Shown piece by piece: positions 24,152 to 32,844 of a stretch of DNA of 39,112 bases. Position numbers and translations under genes: made by a program. The notes under the pieces are model-generated. The model saw only the letters and a program-made list of their open reading frames with translations. It ran no database searches and was not told where the DNA came from. Source of the DNA: Magnetococcales bacterium. GTDB taxonomy: Bacteria > Pseudomonadota > Magnetococcia > Magnetococcales > JADFZT01. Each line of letters begins with the position of its first letter. Position 1 is the stretch's first letter. The stretch spans positions 1 through 39,112 of the forward strand of contig JADFZT010000045.1 in assembly GCA_015232395.1 (NCBI GenBank), read 5' to 3'.

Positions 24152-24335
24152 GAGACATGTAAATCAGGGACCAGACAGGTAGGCGGTTATGAATGGCGAA
24201 CTGACTCTTCAAATCCAATTATAATATGTCCGTCTCCCAAGAGCGTTACGATGCCATGCGGTATTGCGATGTTGTCCGAGTCGTTATACGGAATCTCGAT
24301 TCCAGCCAAGACAACCCCATAAGGAGAGTAAAAAT

Positions 24336-25235
24336 ATGCCAATCAAAATCGAAGGTCCTGGAACCACGGAAACCTTAGCCACTGAAACGGATGTTTTGAT
24401 TGATTTTGTCAGTGAACTCGCACGGTCAAACCGCCGATATTCCGAGTGGTGGGCTGATCTCAACAAGTTAATTATTTTTGGCGAAGAGAAATGCGGCGTT
24501 TCCCAAAAACACGCTGACAAATGCGATCTCTGCCGGTTTCTTGCTGAGGTGACTGATTCCGATATCAGAGACTCCATCCCTTTCAAGAGACTCTGTGCCC
24601 AACACAAGAGGGTTCACGACATGGCGGCGGATTTTTTGCGGCGCCGTGAGACGGGCGTTGTAACGGTCGCTGATTATGAACGCCTGAAAAATATCGGCAT
24701 GAAACATCTGTACAACATGGACCAGATCAAGCACTCCAGCTTTTTTTCCATCGCGCATACGGATAACCTGACGGGGCTTTTAACCCGGGACGTGATGGAA
24801 GACGCCCTTAAGGAACAGGACGATCGGGGGAGACGGTTAGGCCAGCGTTTCTGCGTCGCTCTGGCCGATCTCGACCATTTCAAAAGGATCAATGATACAT
24901 ACGGGCATCAAGTCGGGGACACCGTCCTGGTAGAGATTGCGCGAATTTTCGAGGTTTTCCTCCGACCCTATGACGATGCGTTTCGGTATGGTGGCGAGGA
25001 GTTTCTGGTCCTGCTTCCCGAAACCACTATTAATAAGGCGGTCAACGTGATGGATCGTCTACGTGAAGAGGTGAAAACGAAGGTGATATGCGCAGATGAA
25101 CACAAGATCTCAATGACAATTTCGGTTGGAATTTCGGAGTCTTCTCCCGGCCAGGATATTGAAGCCTTGATTAGCACAGCGGATGAAAACCTCTACAAGG
25201 CAAAGTCGGGAGGGAGAGATCGAGTTGTTTGTTAA
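24336..25235 (+). CDS. Diguanylate cyclase with N-terminal CZB-like zinc domain
   Basis: 299 residues from ATG at 24336 with AAGGAGAG upstream. The N-terminal region (about 18-110) has the helical pattern and His/Cys residues of chemoreceptor zinc-binding (CZB) domains (KHADKCDLCRFL, CAQHKRVHDMAADFL). The GGDEF domain (about 140-299) has DNLTGLLTRDVMEDAL, FCVALADLDHFKRINDTYGHQVGDTVL, the catalytic GGEEF at residues 219-223 and an intact RPYD inhibitory site at 210-213, five residues upstream of it. It should make cyclic di-GMP under zinc control, as in E. coli DgcZ. It is the last host gene before the defence island. Confidence 0.9.
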   Translation: MPIKIEGPGTTETLATETDVLIDFVSELARSNRRYSEWWADLNKLIIFGEEKCGVSQKHADKCDLCRFLAEVTDSDIRDSIPFKRLCAQHKRVHDMAADFLRRRETGVVTVADYERLKNIGMKHLYNMDQIKHSSFFSIAHTDNLTGLLTRDVMEDALKEQDDRGRRLGQRFCVALADLDHFKRINDTYGHQVGDTVLVEIARIFEVFLRPYDDAFRYGGEEFLVLLPETTINKAVNVMDRLREEVKTKVICADEHKISMTISVGISESSPGQDIEALISTADENLYKAKSGGRDRVVC

Positions 25236-25324
25236 GCCATTGGCCTGCGCCAAAACATAGGGACACGATTTCATTTTGATTTTCAATGGTATGGTGTCCG
25301 ATCTGCGAAGCGTTAAAAAGCGGC

Positions 25325-25476
25325 TCAGGCTGCTTCCCGGTAGTACGGTCTGATGATTCCGCCGAGGGATTCTTTGCTTTGGATTGGACCATCTCGTTTG
25401 GGTTTGAAGTTGATGTCAGTACGTTGTTCCTGATGCCCTGATCATGATGGGATTCTTCCATACCATGATGCTGTAC
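25325..25476 (-). pseudogene. C-terminal remnant of a DDE (integrase-core) transposase
   Basis: Read on the minus strand, one frame gives VQHHGMEESHHDQGIRNNVL and the next gives INFKPKRDGPIQSKESLGGII then RPYYREAA and a stop at 25325. Joined with a frameshift they match the C-terminus of the transposase at the right window edge (HQGHGIGNNVL, KTGPVRSKEALGGIIRSYYREAA). DNA identity is only moderate, so it is a related, older copy. The rest of the gene is missing. The remaining stretch 25477-25680 shows nothing recognisable. Confidence 0.8.
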
Positions 25477-25680
25477 TCGGGGTCACCGGCTTCCCCTCAC
25501 CATGAACAATCAGTTTTTCGGTCTCTTTCCCATGCTCCCGGGGTTTGTAAGGATTCCGGCTCCCGTCAGCATTTCACACGTCATTCTATCCTACCCGTAA
25601 GTTGCTCGCCACAGACTCAAGACTTCCAAAGCACAACGGGAAACCATGTGCATTCCCCACAAAAGTCGGGTATGTTGGCT

Positions 25681-25696
25681 CATGTTATGTAACATG
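25681..25696. promoter_or_regulatory. Palindromic operator candidate upstream of the RHH-ssp operon
   Basis: CATGTTATGTAACATG is a perfect 7-bp inverted repeat with a 2-base centre. It ends four bases before the GGAGGAGG ribosome-binding site of the ribbon-helix-helix gene. This position suits autorepression by that gene's product. No clear sigma-70 promoter could be assigned around it. Confidence 0.55.
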
Positions 25697-25718
25697 GATC
25701 GGAGGAGGTGTGGTTGGC

Positions 25719-25958
25719 ATGGCTAGAGGATCCAGTGGTAGGATCGTCATCGAGCTTGATCCTGCATTGAAGGGCAGGCTTTATCACGAGCTTGAGCGCG
25801 ACGGACTGACGCTTAAGGATTGGTTTGTGCTTCAAACGCAGGAGTACCTTCAACAACGTGATCCCCAACGAATTCTTCAATTGGGCGGGCCCACGCAGGG
25901 GCAACAGGGGCGGACAAATGAATCGTTCCGCTCTACTGGTATCCGCTTTCGAGCCTAG
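25719..25958 (+). CDS. Small ribbon-helix-helix (Arc/CopG-like) protein, first gene of the ssp operon
   Basis: 79 residues from ATG at 25719, preceded by GGAGGAGG ten bases upstream. The sequence GRIVIELDPALKGRLYHELERDGLTLKDWFVLQTQEYL has the ribbon-helix-helix pattern: a short beta strand, then two helices with a conserved G-T/S turn. A Gln-rich and Arg-rich tail follows. Such proteins bind palindromic operators as dimers of dimers, and a perfect palindrome lies just upstream. The 3' end overlaps the sspB start by 41 bases, and the sspB ribosome-binding site lies inside this gene, so the two are co-transcribed. A role as operon regulator is inferred. An antitoxin-like role is an alternative but no toxin gene is seen. 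Confidence 0.65.
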   Translation: MARGSSGRIVIELDPALKGRLYHELERDGLTLKDWFVLQTQEYLQQRDPQRILQLGGPTQGQQGRTNESFRSTGIRFRA

Positions 25959-26856
25959 CCGGATCGCATTTGGCCGGCATGAGACATTCCCTCTTCGCTA
26001 CAGTTGGCTGACCAAAGGGTTTCAGGCCCTGCTCGAGGATCCGGGCGTGTTCTCATCAGACGAGGCCACGGTAACCCTGGGTGTGGGGAAGAACATGGTC
26101 AACTCGATCCGCTACTGGTTGCGCGCCATGCGGATGATGGATGCCAAGGACAACGCCCCCACGTCTCTCGGCCGGAAGCTCCTTGCTGAGGATGGATATG
26201 ATCCCTACCTCGAAGATGAGGCAACGATCTGGCTGTTGCACTGGCTGCACGCCACCAATCCTGAGCAAGCAACCACCGCCTACTGGCTCTTCAACCGCTT
26301 CCACAAGCCCACATTTGCCTCAGAAGAGGCCGTGAGCGCCTTGGTGACGTTCGTGAAGGAGAACGTCACCGGGAAATACTCAATCAATACCGTGAAACAG
26401 GATATCGCGGTTATTCTGCGGATGTATGCGCCAAGCCGGAAGGCGACCAAGGTCGCCATGGAAGATGCCCTTGACTCTCCACTGGCTGCGCTGCGCCTGA
26501 TCACGAGACAGGAGATTCAAAGGGGCTTCATTTCGTATCCAGAAGCACGATCCAGCCTGCCAGTCGAGATTGTCGGTTATGCGATCACAGAGCTGCTTCG
26601 ATTCCATGGAGAACGGGCCATCCAGTTCCAGGAACTGATGTATGGCAGATTCGGACAGCTGGCGCTGGGCAGCATTTTTCGCCTGAGTGAAACCGCGTTG
26701 TTGACCATTCTGGAACAGCTGGTCGTCAAGTACCACAAGCACTACGAGATCCGTGAAACAGCTGGCGTTCATCAACTGTATCAGCTTGATGATGTGAACC
26801 CAGGCATGTTCCTGGACCGTCATTTCGGGCAACATGCCGGGAAGGTCGCGGCATGA
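25918..26856 (+). CDS. sspB: SspB-like DUF4007 protein (DNA phosphorothioation nickase)
   Basis: 312 residues from ATG at 25918 with GGGGCGG upstream. An upstream ATG at 25825 would lie inside the RHH gene and adds unrelated residues. The N-terminal FGRHETFPLRYSWLTKGFQAL and GVGKNMVNSIRYWLRAMRMM are the signature of DUF4007, with a winged-helix look. This family is the SspB component of the single-strand phosphorothioation system, reported to nick DNA so that sulfur can be introduced. The end overlaps sspC by four bases (ATGA), so translation is coupled. The family assignment is firm. The catalytic role is by analogy with characterised SspB. Confidence 0.85.
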   Translation: MNRSALLVSAFEPSRIAFGRHETFPLRYSWLTKGFQALLEDPGVFSSDEATVTLGVGKNMVNSIRYWLRAMRMMDAKDNAPTSLGRKLLAEDGYDPYLEDEATIWLLHWLHATNPEQATTAYWLFNRFHKPTFASEEAVSALVTFVKENVTGKYSINTVKQDIAVILRMYAPSRKATKVAMEDALDSPLAALRLITRQEIQRGFISYPEARSSLPVEIVGYAITELLRFHGERAIQFQELMYGRFGQLALGSIFRLSETALLTILEQLVVKYHKHYEIRETAGVHQLYQLDDVNPGMFLDRHFGQHAGKVAA

Positions 26857-29800
26857 GCATTTCCCACCTCATCCATATCGATACGCACTACACCCGCTCA
26901 ATCAATCTTGAGCGGGATGCCCGCTCAGCCGTAACTGTTGACTCCTATATTCCGACACCCCGGGCCAAACAAGCTCTCGAACGAATCGGTGATGCCCTCC
27001 GTGACGGGGAATCACAACGGGCCTGGGCCCTGACGGGCCCGTATGGGTCCGGCAAGTCGATATTCGCCATATTCTGCGCCCACCTGCTCGGTGATCCAAG
27101 CGAGGAAACGACCCAGACCGCCTTGGGAGTCTTGGATGAAGAGCCAGAGTTGGCGAAGGTGTTCCGCGATCATGCCAAAGCTGGAAAGGGATTTTGCCCG
27201 GTGCTGATCACCGGCGCCCCGGAGCCATTGGGGAGCCGCTATTTGAATGCGCTCGCGGACTCGGCTGAGCGGTACTGGAGCAATCGCAGGGGTCGACTGC
27301 CACGGATCGTGACCGAGCTGAAAGAGCTTGCTGATGGAAGTGCCGAAATCGGCATCAGCCAGCTTGTTTCCCTGACATCTCAGCTGCAGAACGCTGTGGC
27401 GAACAGCGGAGGGCATGGCCTCCTGGTCGTTTTCGATGAGCTGGGCAAGTTCCTGGAGTACGAGGCCCGGCACTATGGAGCCAATGACATCTATTTGCTC
27501 CAGGCCCTGGCCGAGCACGCTTATGCAGGCGGCAAAGGGAAATTGCTGCTCATGGCGCTGCTCCACCAGGCGTTTGACCAGTATGCGCGCGGCCTTGGAG
27601 ACAAGCTGCGGAACGAGTGGGCCAAGGTTCAAGGGCGGTATGAGAGCATTCCCTTTCTGGAGCCTGCTGAACAGGTTATGCGGGTTGCAGCGCTGGCCTT
27701 CGAGCCGAAACTGCAAAATGCTGACAAGAAACAAATTGAGAAGGCCGTAAAGGCATTCATTGTCTCAGCAGCCAAAGACAAATGCCTGCCTGGCGGGCTT
27801 GACGAAAAAGACGCTGAGAAGCTCTTTGCCCGCTGTTATCCGTTACATCCGCTTGCCCTCATGCTTCTGCCCGTGCTGTGCCAGAAAGTCGCCCAGAACG
27901 AACGTACGCTGTTCAGCTACCTTGGCAGCCAGGAACCCCATGGTCTCAGGCAGAGTATTGAGCGCCTCACCGCCGTTGGGGAGTGGGTCTATCCGGCAGA
28001 AGTCTACGACTATTTTATCCAGAACCAATCCTCTTCAATCTTCGATCATGTGACACACCGGCGCTGGGCAGAGGTGGTGACGGCGCTCGACCGTCTTGGC
28101 GATGCCTCCGAAGATGAGGTTTGCCTCGTCAAGACCATCGGGCTGCTCAATATCATTGGAGCCCACGGTGCGCTGAAGGCATCCAAAGGGCTTCTTTCTC
28201 ACTGTTTGCCGACACCTGAACGGGTACAGGAAGCCTTGGCAGTTCTGGAGGCCAAAGCGATCATCCAGTTTCGCCACTATAGCGGCGAGTACCGGGTATG
28301 GCAGGGTAGCGATTTTGACCTGGAAGGCGCGCTTGAGGATGCCCGGAATCAGGTTGGACGGATTGAACTGGCAGAGTCCCTCAACAAGCGTCGCGCCGTG
28401 CCGCCGGTAATTGCGCGGCGGCATTCCATACAATCAGGCACGGTCCGCTTCTTTCAACCGGTCTTTGTGGATTCTGATTCTTACCAGAACCAAGAATCAC
28501 ATGTCCAATCTCCTCGGATCGTTTTCTATCTGTCCGAGGGTGAAGAGGTCGGTTCACCTTTGGAGCAGACTGTTGCCCGGCACTTCCCAGGCCATGACCT
28601 GGTTGCCATTTGCCCTATTGGCGCACGGCTCCGTGAGGCTGTGACGGATGTCATCGCCCTGGTCCGTGTGCGCTCGGAGCGCCAGGAGTTGAATTCAGAC
28701 CCGGTGGCAAGCCGTGAGGTCAAGGACTCATTGGCCGCTGCTCAACGTATTGAAGAGCAATTGGTCGATTCGCTGCTTGAGCACCCCGAAGATTGCCGTT
28801 GGTACTGGGGCGGGAAGCTCCAGGAAATTGGCGGCAAACGGGATCTGCAGCAGTGCCTGTCAGCAGTTATGGGAGAGCTGTACCATGCATCCCCAGTGGT
28901 AAAAAACGAGCTGATCAATCGTGACAAGATATCCAGCCAGGCAGCGGCGGCTCGCAACAAGTTGCTCAACGCGCTGCTGTCAAACGCCGACCAGGAAGAC
29001 CTTGGGATTGAGAAGTACCCCCCCGAGAAGGCCATTTACCGCTCTCTGTTCCTTGCAACGGGGATGCATGGTCAAGACGCTGACGGCTCCTGGAGGCTGT
29101 CGCCTCCGAGTGCCGACGATCCTTATCGCTTCAGCCCTGTGTGGAAACGCATCGATGAGTTCTATTCAGAGAGCGAGTCAACCCCGACGTCGTTTGATGA
29201 CCTTGGCAAAGCTCTGACTGCGCCGCCATTCGGCCTGAAACAAGGCGTCCTGCCTGTTCTGTATATCGCATCGTATCTGACGCGACAGCATGAGGTGGCG
29301 CTGTATGAGGAACGGGGCTATATCCCTTATCTGACCGAGGATCTTCTGGAGCGCTTCGTTAGACGCCCAGAGGCGTTCCAGGTGCAACTATTCCGCATCA
29401 CCGGCATGCGGGCATCCATCTACCAGGAGTACGGCAAGGCGTTATGGGGTACTGCGGAGCATGGCCGGTCCATACTGGCGATCGCAAAACCGTTGATGCA
29501 ATTCATGCAGGACCTGCCCCTGTATGTTCAAACCACGAAGCGACTTTCTGACGTGACGTTGAAGGTGCGGAAGGCTTTCCAACTCAAAAAGTCACCGGAG
29601 GAGATGTTGTTCGAGTTGTTGCCGGCGGCCTGTGGCTATCCTCCTCTCGATCCAGATGATGATACCCAGGGGGAGCGTCTCTCGGACTTCGCCGTTGCTC
29701 TCACGGAGGCATTGCGGGAACTCAAGGGGGCCCTGCCGGCTCTTCTGGAGGAGCAACACAGGCTTTTGGCGAATGCTTTCAAACTTAACAAGGATTCGGA

Positions 29801-30356
29801 CCTGGAATCTATGCGCGCCACGTTGCGGGCTCGTAGCGAGGGGCTGGAAAACTTCACCGTTGATACTGATGGGTTGCGGGCGTTCATCATGCGGTTGATC
29901 AACCGCAAAGGCAGCGATGCCGAATGGCTGAACGGCCTCCTGCTTTTCCTCGGGCGAAAACCTGTCGAGAAGTGGACAGATGCTGACCGTACAAACGCTG
30001 AGTACCGGTTAAGTGAGTTCAGTGGACGCTGGCGTGACCTGGAGATGCTTCGTGTTCAGTACGACAGGAACGCGCCGAAGAAGGATGGCGATTTTGAAGT
30101 GGCCCTGCTGCGCATGGTGCGGCAAGGGGTGGGCGAACAGGATCGTGTTGTGGTGGTCACTCCTGGCGCCAAGCAGGCTACAGCGGCTGCGACGGAACAG
30201 TTGGCTAAAGTCCTGGGCGAACTAGATGAAGAACTCCGGATTGTGGCTCTGGCCGAAGTCCTTAACGGCGAACTCTTCTCTGATGACCTTTGTGGTGATA
30301 TTCTCGACCCTACGGAAAAACCTCATGTCAAGAAGACGGGCAAGAAATCATCGTGA
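26853..30356 (+). CDS. sspC: SspC-like large ATPase of the phosphorothioation system
   Basis: 1167 residues. A Walker A motif GPYGSGKS is at residues 62-69 and a Walker B segment LLVVFDELGKF is near 190, in an N-terminal AAA/STAND-type ATPase domain. The long remainder has no recognised catalytic motif and is largely helical. The gene sits between the DUF4007 protein and the PAPS-reductase-like protein with four-base overlaps at both ends. This is the sspBCD order, in which SspC is the ATPase required for modification. It could be involved in remodelling DNA around the nick, but that is inference. Confidence 0.8.
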   Translation: MSISHLIHIDTHYTRSINLERDARSAVTVDSYIPTPRAKQALERIGDALRDGESQRAWALTGPYGSGKSIFAIFCAHLLGDPSEETTQTALGVLDEEPELAKVFRDHAKAGKGFCPVLITGAPEPLGSRYLNALADSAERYWSNRRGRLPRIVTELKELADGSAEIGISQLVSLTSQLQNAVANSGGHGLLVVFDELGKFLEYEARHYGANDIYLLQALAEHAYAGGKGKLLLMALLHQAFDQYARGLGDKLRNEWAKVQGRYESIPFLEPAEQVMRVAALAFEPKLQNADKKQIEKAVKAFIVSAAKDKCLPGGLDEKDAEKLFARCYPLHPLALMLLPVLCQKVAQNERTLFSYLGSQEPHGLRQSIERLTAVGEWVYPAEVYDYFIQNQSSSIFDHVTHRRWAEVVTALDRLGDASEDEVCLVKTIGLLNIIGAHGALKASKGLLSHCLPTPERVQEALAVLEAKAIIQFRHYSGEYRVWQGSDFDLEGALEDARNQVGRIELAESLNKRRAVPPVIARRHSIQSGTVRFFQPVFVDSDSYQNQESHVQSPRIVFYLSEGEEVGSPLEQTVARHFPGHDLVAICPIGARLREAVTDVIALVRVRSERQELNSDPVASREVKDSLAAAQRIEEQLVDSLLEHPEDCRWYWGGKLQEIGGKRDLQQCLSAVMGELYHASPVVKNELINRDKISSQAAAARNKLLNALLSNADQEDLGIEKYPPEKAIYRSLFLATGMHGQDADGSWRLSPPSADDPYRFSPVWKRIDEFYSESESTPTSFDDLGKALTAPPFGLKQGVLPVLYIASYLTRQHEVALYEERGYIPYLTEDLLERFVRRPEAFQVQLFRITGMRASIYQEYGKALWGTAEHGRSILAIAKPLMQFMQDLPLYVQTTKRLSDVTLKVRKAFQLKKSPEEMLFELLPAACGYPPLDPDDDTQGERLSDFAVALTEALRELKGALPALLEEQHRLLANAFKLNKDSDLESMRATLRARSEGLENFTVDTDGLRAFIMRLINRKGSDAEWLNGLLLFLGRKPVEKWTDADRTNAEYRLSEFSGRWRDLEMLRVQYDRNAPKKDGDFEVALLRMVRQGVGEQDRVVVVTPGAKQATAAATEQLAKVLGELDEELRIVALAEVLNGELFSDDLCGDILDPTEKPHVKKTGKKSS

Positions 30357-31111
30357 GACACGTTTTGGGCATATCCGGGGGCAAAGATAGCGCAGCCCTG
30401 GCGATCTACCTGAAAGAGCAGGGCCGCGTGCCGGAGATGGAATATTTTTTCACCGACACTGGCGCAGAGCTGCAAGAGGTCTATGACTTCGTTGACCGTC
30501 TCGAAGCCTATCTGGGCCAGGAGATCGTTCGACTGAACAGTGGATCAGATTTTGATCATTTCTTAAAGGTCTATGGCGGTTTCCTGCCATCGGCAAGGCA
30601 GCGCTGGTGTACGCGCAAGATGAAGTTGGAACCGTTTGAGCGCTTCGTTGGAGACGATCCCGTCACTTCCTATATCGGCATCCGAGCTGACGAGGACCGG
30701 CAGGGTTACCTGAGCCACAAACCAACCATCAAGGCCGTATTCCCGTTCATTGAGGATGGCATCGTACGCGAGGACGTGTTCCGGATTCTTAAAGAAACTG
30801 TAGGCATCCCTGAGTACTACCAGTGGCGTAGTCGTTCAGGCTGCTATTTCTGCTTCTTCCAACGCCGGGATGAGTGGATAGGTCTCCATGACAGGCATCC
30901 GGACTTGTTCCGGAGAGCCATGGAGTATGAGAAGTTTAATGAGATCACTGGCGAACGCTATACCTGGATCCAGGGGCTCTCACTGGAGGAACTTGTCGAG
31001 AACCGGTCACGCATCACTTCAAAAGCCGACTGCCAGACTACGAGGTCGTGGGAAAAGAGGCTGCTTGAGGATGATGATGAAGATCAGGCGTGCCTGATCT
31101 GTAGCCTTTGA
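30353..31111 (+). CDS. sspD: SspD-like PAPS-reductase-family sulfurtransferase
   Basis: 252 residues from GTG, overlapping sspC by four bases. The ATP pyrophosphatase PP-loop SGGKDS is at residues 8-13. Cysteines are arranged as in DndC-type proteins: RQRWCTRKMK (C86), RSGCYFCFFQRRDEW (C164, C167) and a C-terminal ACLICSL pair (C247, C250), able to hold an iron-sulfur cluster. The role is to activate the DNA phosphate and transfer sulfur from a cysteine desulfurase. DndC proteins are roughly twice as long. The short form and the DUF4007 and ATPase neighbours identify SspD and not DndC. Confidence 0.85.
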   Translation: MRHVLGISGGKDSAALAIYLKEQGRVPEMEYFFTDTGAELQEVYDFVDRLEAYLGQEIVRLNSGSDFDHFLKVYGGFLPSARQRWCTRKMKLEPFERFVGDDPVTSYIGIRADEDRQGYLSHKPTIKAVFPFIEDGIVREDVFRILKETVGIPEYYQWRSRSGCYFCFFQRRDEWIGLHDRHPDLFRRAMEYEKFNEITGERYTWIQGLSLEELVENRSRITSKADCQTTRSWEKRLLEDDDEDQACLICSL

Positions 31112-31173
31112 TCGGGAGCGTACCGCAAACCGCGTAGTGAGGTTTTAGGAGTCGATTCACGTAGTTCAGGGGG

Positions 31174-32844
31174 TTGGGGCAAGAGGCATTGGAAACTTCC
31201 ATAAAATCCTTTGCGGGGAGTAGTCCGGGCCAGAGCCTCGAACAACTCGTCCAGCACATCAGCCTGGACAATCTTGGTGTTGTTCTCGGAAAGGATGTTC
31301 TGGAATTAGTTGATGCTTTGACTGGACAGTCCGACAAGCAGGCCATCGTTCGTCGCATTGCGGTAACGTTCCTCCGTGATCAAGCAGATGAGACGATGGT
31401 CAGGCCGGAAGTCCGAGCGATCTGTCTCGACGCAATATCGAAAGACAAGCTCATCGAACTCACTAAACGTATGGGCAGTTCCAGCGAGGAGGCCTTGCGT
31501 GGGCTAGATCCGTCTCTGGATGAAGAAACATGGCGTTCATTCCTGGGCTTTTTCGGGATTGATGCCCGAGCGGCGGTACCATTTGCGGCAGCATTGGATC
31601 GGGAAACAGTCCGCTCAGACTTTGGCCTTTTCCCGCATCAGCGCAAGGCAGCTGACAGTATCCTTAACGCAATCCGTGGTGGGCATGGCCGTGTGGTGCT
31701 TCACATGCCCACGGGTGCGGGCAAGACCAGAACAGCGATGCATGTGGTCAGCCGTTTCCTTGGGACCATGGAGTCCTGTGTAGTGATCTGGCTCGCCAAC
31801 AGTGCAGAACTGTTGGATCAGGCCGCTGATGCGTTCAAGGTGGCCTGGGCGCATTTGGGCAATCGGGATGTGGGGCTGTTGCGTTTATGGGGGGATCACG
31901 CGCCTGACCTGTCGGCTTTCTCTGACGGACTGGTTATTGCTGGCCTGCAGAAAATGCACGCCTTCAATACGAAGGATCCCATCGGGATCCTTCGTCTCGC
32001 AAGATCTGTCGCTCTCGTGGTCGTGGATGAAGCCCACCAGTCCATCGCACCCACCTATCGCGAGGTTATTGAGACCTTGAGCGAAACAGGTGCTCACAAT
32101 GCCCTGGTTGGATTAACTGCGACGCCAGGGCGGACATGGTCAGATATTTCGGCTGATGAGCGACTATCGGAGTTCTTTCATGGGCGCAAGGTTATGCTCG
32201 AGGTCGAGGGCTGGGACGATCCAGTCTCCTACCTCATGGCCGAAGGTTATCTCGCTCGTCCTACCTTTCACCGGCTTGAAGTCAAAGCGTCTTCCGAACT
32301 CAAGCCCCGCTTGAAGGCAGAAGCGGGTAAGGGAGATGATTACGCTACCATTTTGCTCGATAATCTGTCCGATCAGGTGGACCGCAATATCGCCATTATC
32401 GACGAGGCCCGCCGGTTGATTGCTGCGGGCCATAAGCGGATTCTTCTTTTCGGAGCGTCGGTCCGACATGCTGAAGTCCTGGCGGCGGCGTTTTCTGCGC
32501 TTGGGATTGACAGTCGCGTCGTTACAGGGAAGTCGGCGGCAAGCGCTCGCGAACGGGCCATCAAGGCTTTCCGAAAGTCTTCATCCACGCCAATAATCCT
32601 GTGTAATTTCGGGGTATTGACCACTGGCTTCGATGCGCCGAACACAAGTGCCGCTATTATTGCCCGCCCGACGCGATCATTGGTCCTGTTCAGCCAGATG
32701 GTGGGACGCGCCACACGGGGTCCAAAAGCCGGAGGCAATGAGACCTGCGAAATTTCAACGGTGGTAGATATCGATTTGCCAGGATTTGGCGATGTCGCCG
32801 ACGCGTTTACGAACTGGGAGGATGTGTGGCATGACCCAAGCTGA
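31174..32844 (+). CDS. sspF: SspF-like superfamily 2 helicase
   Basis: 556 residues. The start is uncertain: TTG at 31174 follows AGGGGG, but a later TTG at 31189 is possible. The first 140 residues have no recognised motif. The helicase core has Walker A (HMPTGAGKTRTAM, about 177-188), a DEAH box (VVDEAHQS, about 283), motif III (LTATPGRTW), and motifs V-VI near the end (TTGFDAPNTSAAIIARPTRS, MVGRATRG). Its place after sspBCD and before a GHKL ATPase and a PLD protein matches the sspFGH restriction module. SspF would drive translocation on, or unwinding of, unmodified DNA. The end overlaps sspG by 14 bases. Confidence 0.8.
   Translation: MGQEALETSIKSFAGSSPGQSLEQLVQHISLDNLGVVLGKDVLELVDALTGQSDKQAIVRRIAVTFLRDQADETMVRPEVRAICLDAISKDKLIELTKRMGSSSEEALRGLDPSLDEETWRSFLGFFGIDARAAVPFAAALDRETVRSDFGLFPHQRKAADSILNAIRGGHGRVVLHMPTGAGKTRTAMHVVSRFLGTMESCVVIWLANSAELLDQAADAFKVAWAHLGNRDVGLLRLWGDHAPDLSAFSDGLVIAGLQKMHAFNTKDPIGILRLARSVALVVVDEAHQSIAPTYREVIETLSETGAHNALVGLTATPGRTWSDISADERLSEFFHGRKVMLEVEGWDDPVSYLMAEGYLARPTFHRLEVKASSELKPRLKAEAGKGDDYATILLDNLSDQVDRNIAIIDEARRLIAAGHKRILLFGASVRHAEVLAAAFSALGIDSRVVTGKSAASARERAIKAFRKSSSTPIILCNFGVLTTGFDAPNTSAAIIARPTRSLVLFSQMVGRATRGPKAGGNETCEISTVVDIDLPGFGDVADAFTNWEDVWHDPS

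Noticed and set aside
30353-31111. dndC of a classical Dnd phosphorothioation system
   Set aside because: The protein is about half the length of DndC, and there are no dndB, dndD or dndE genes. DUF4007 and large ATPase neighbours indicate SspD instead.
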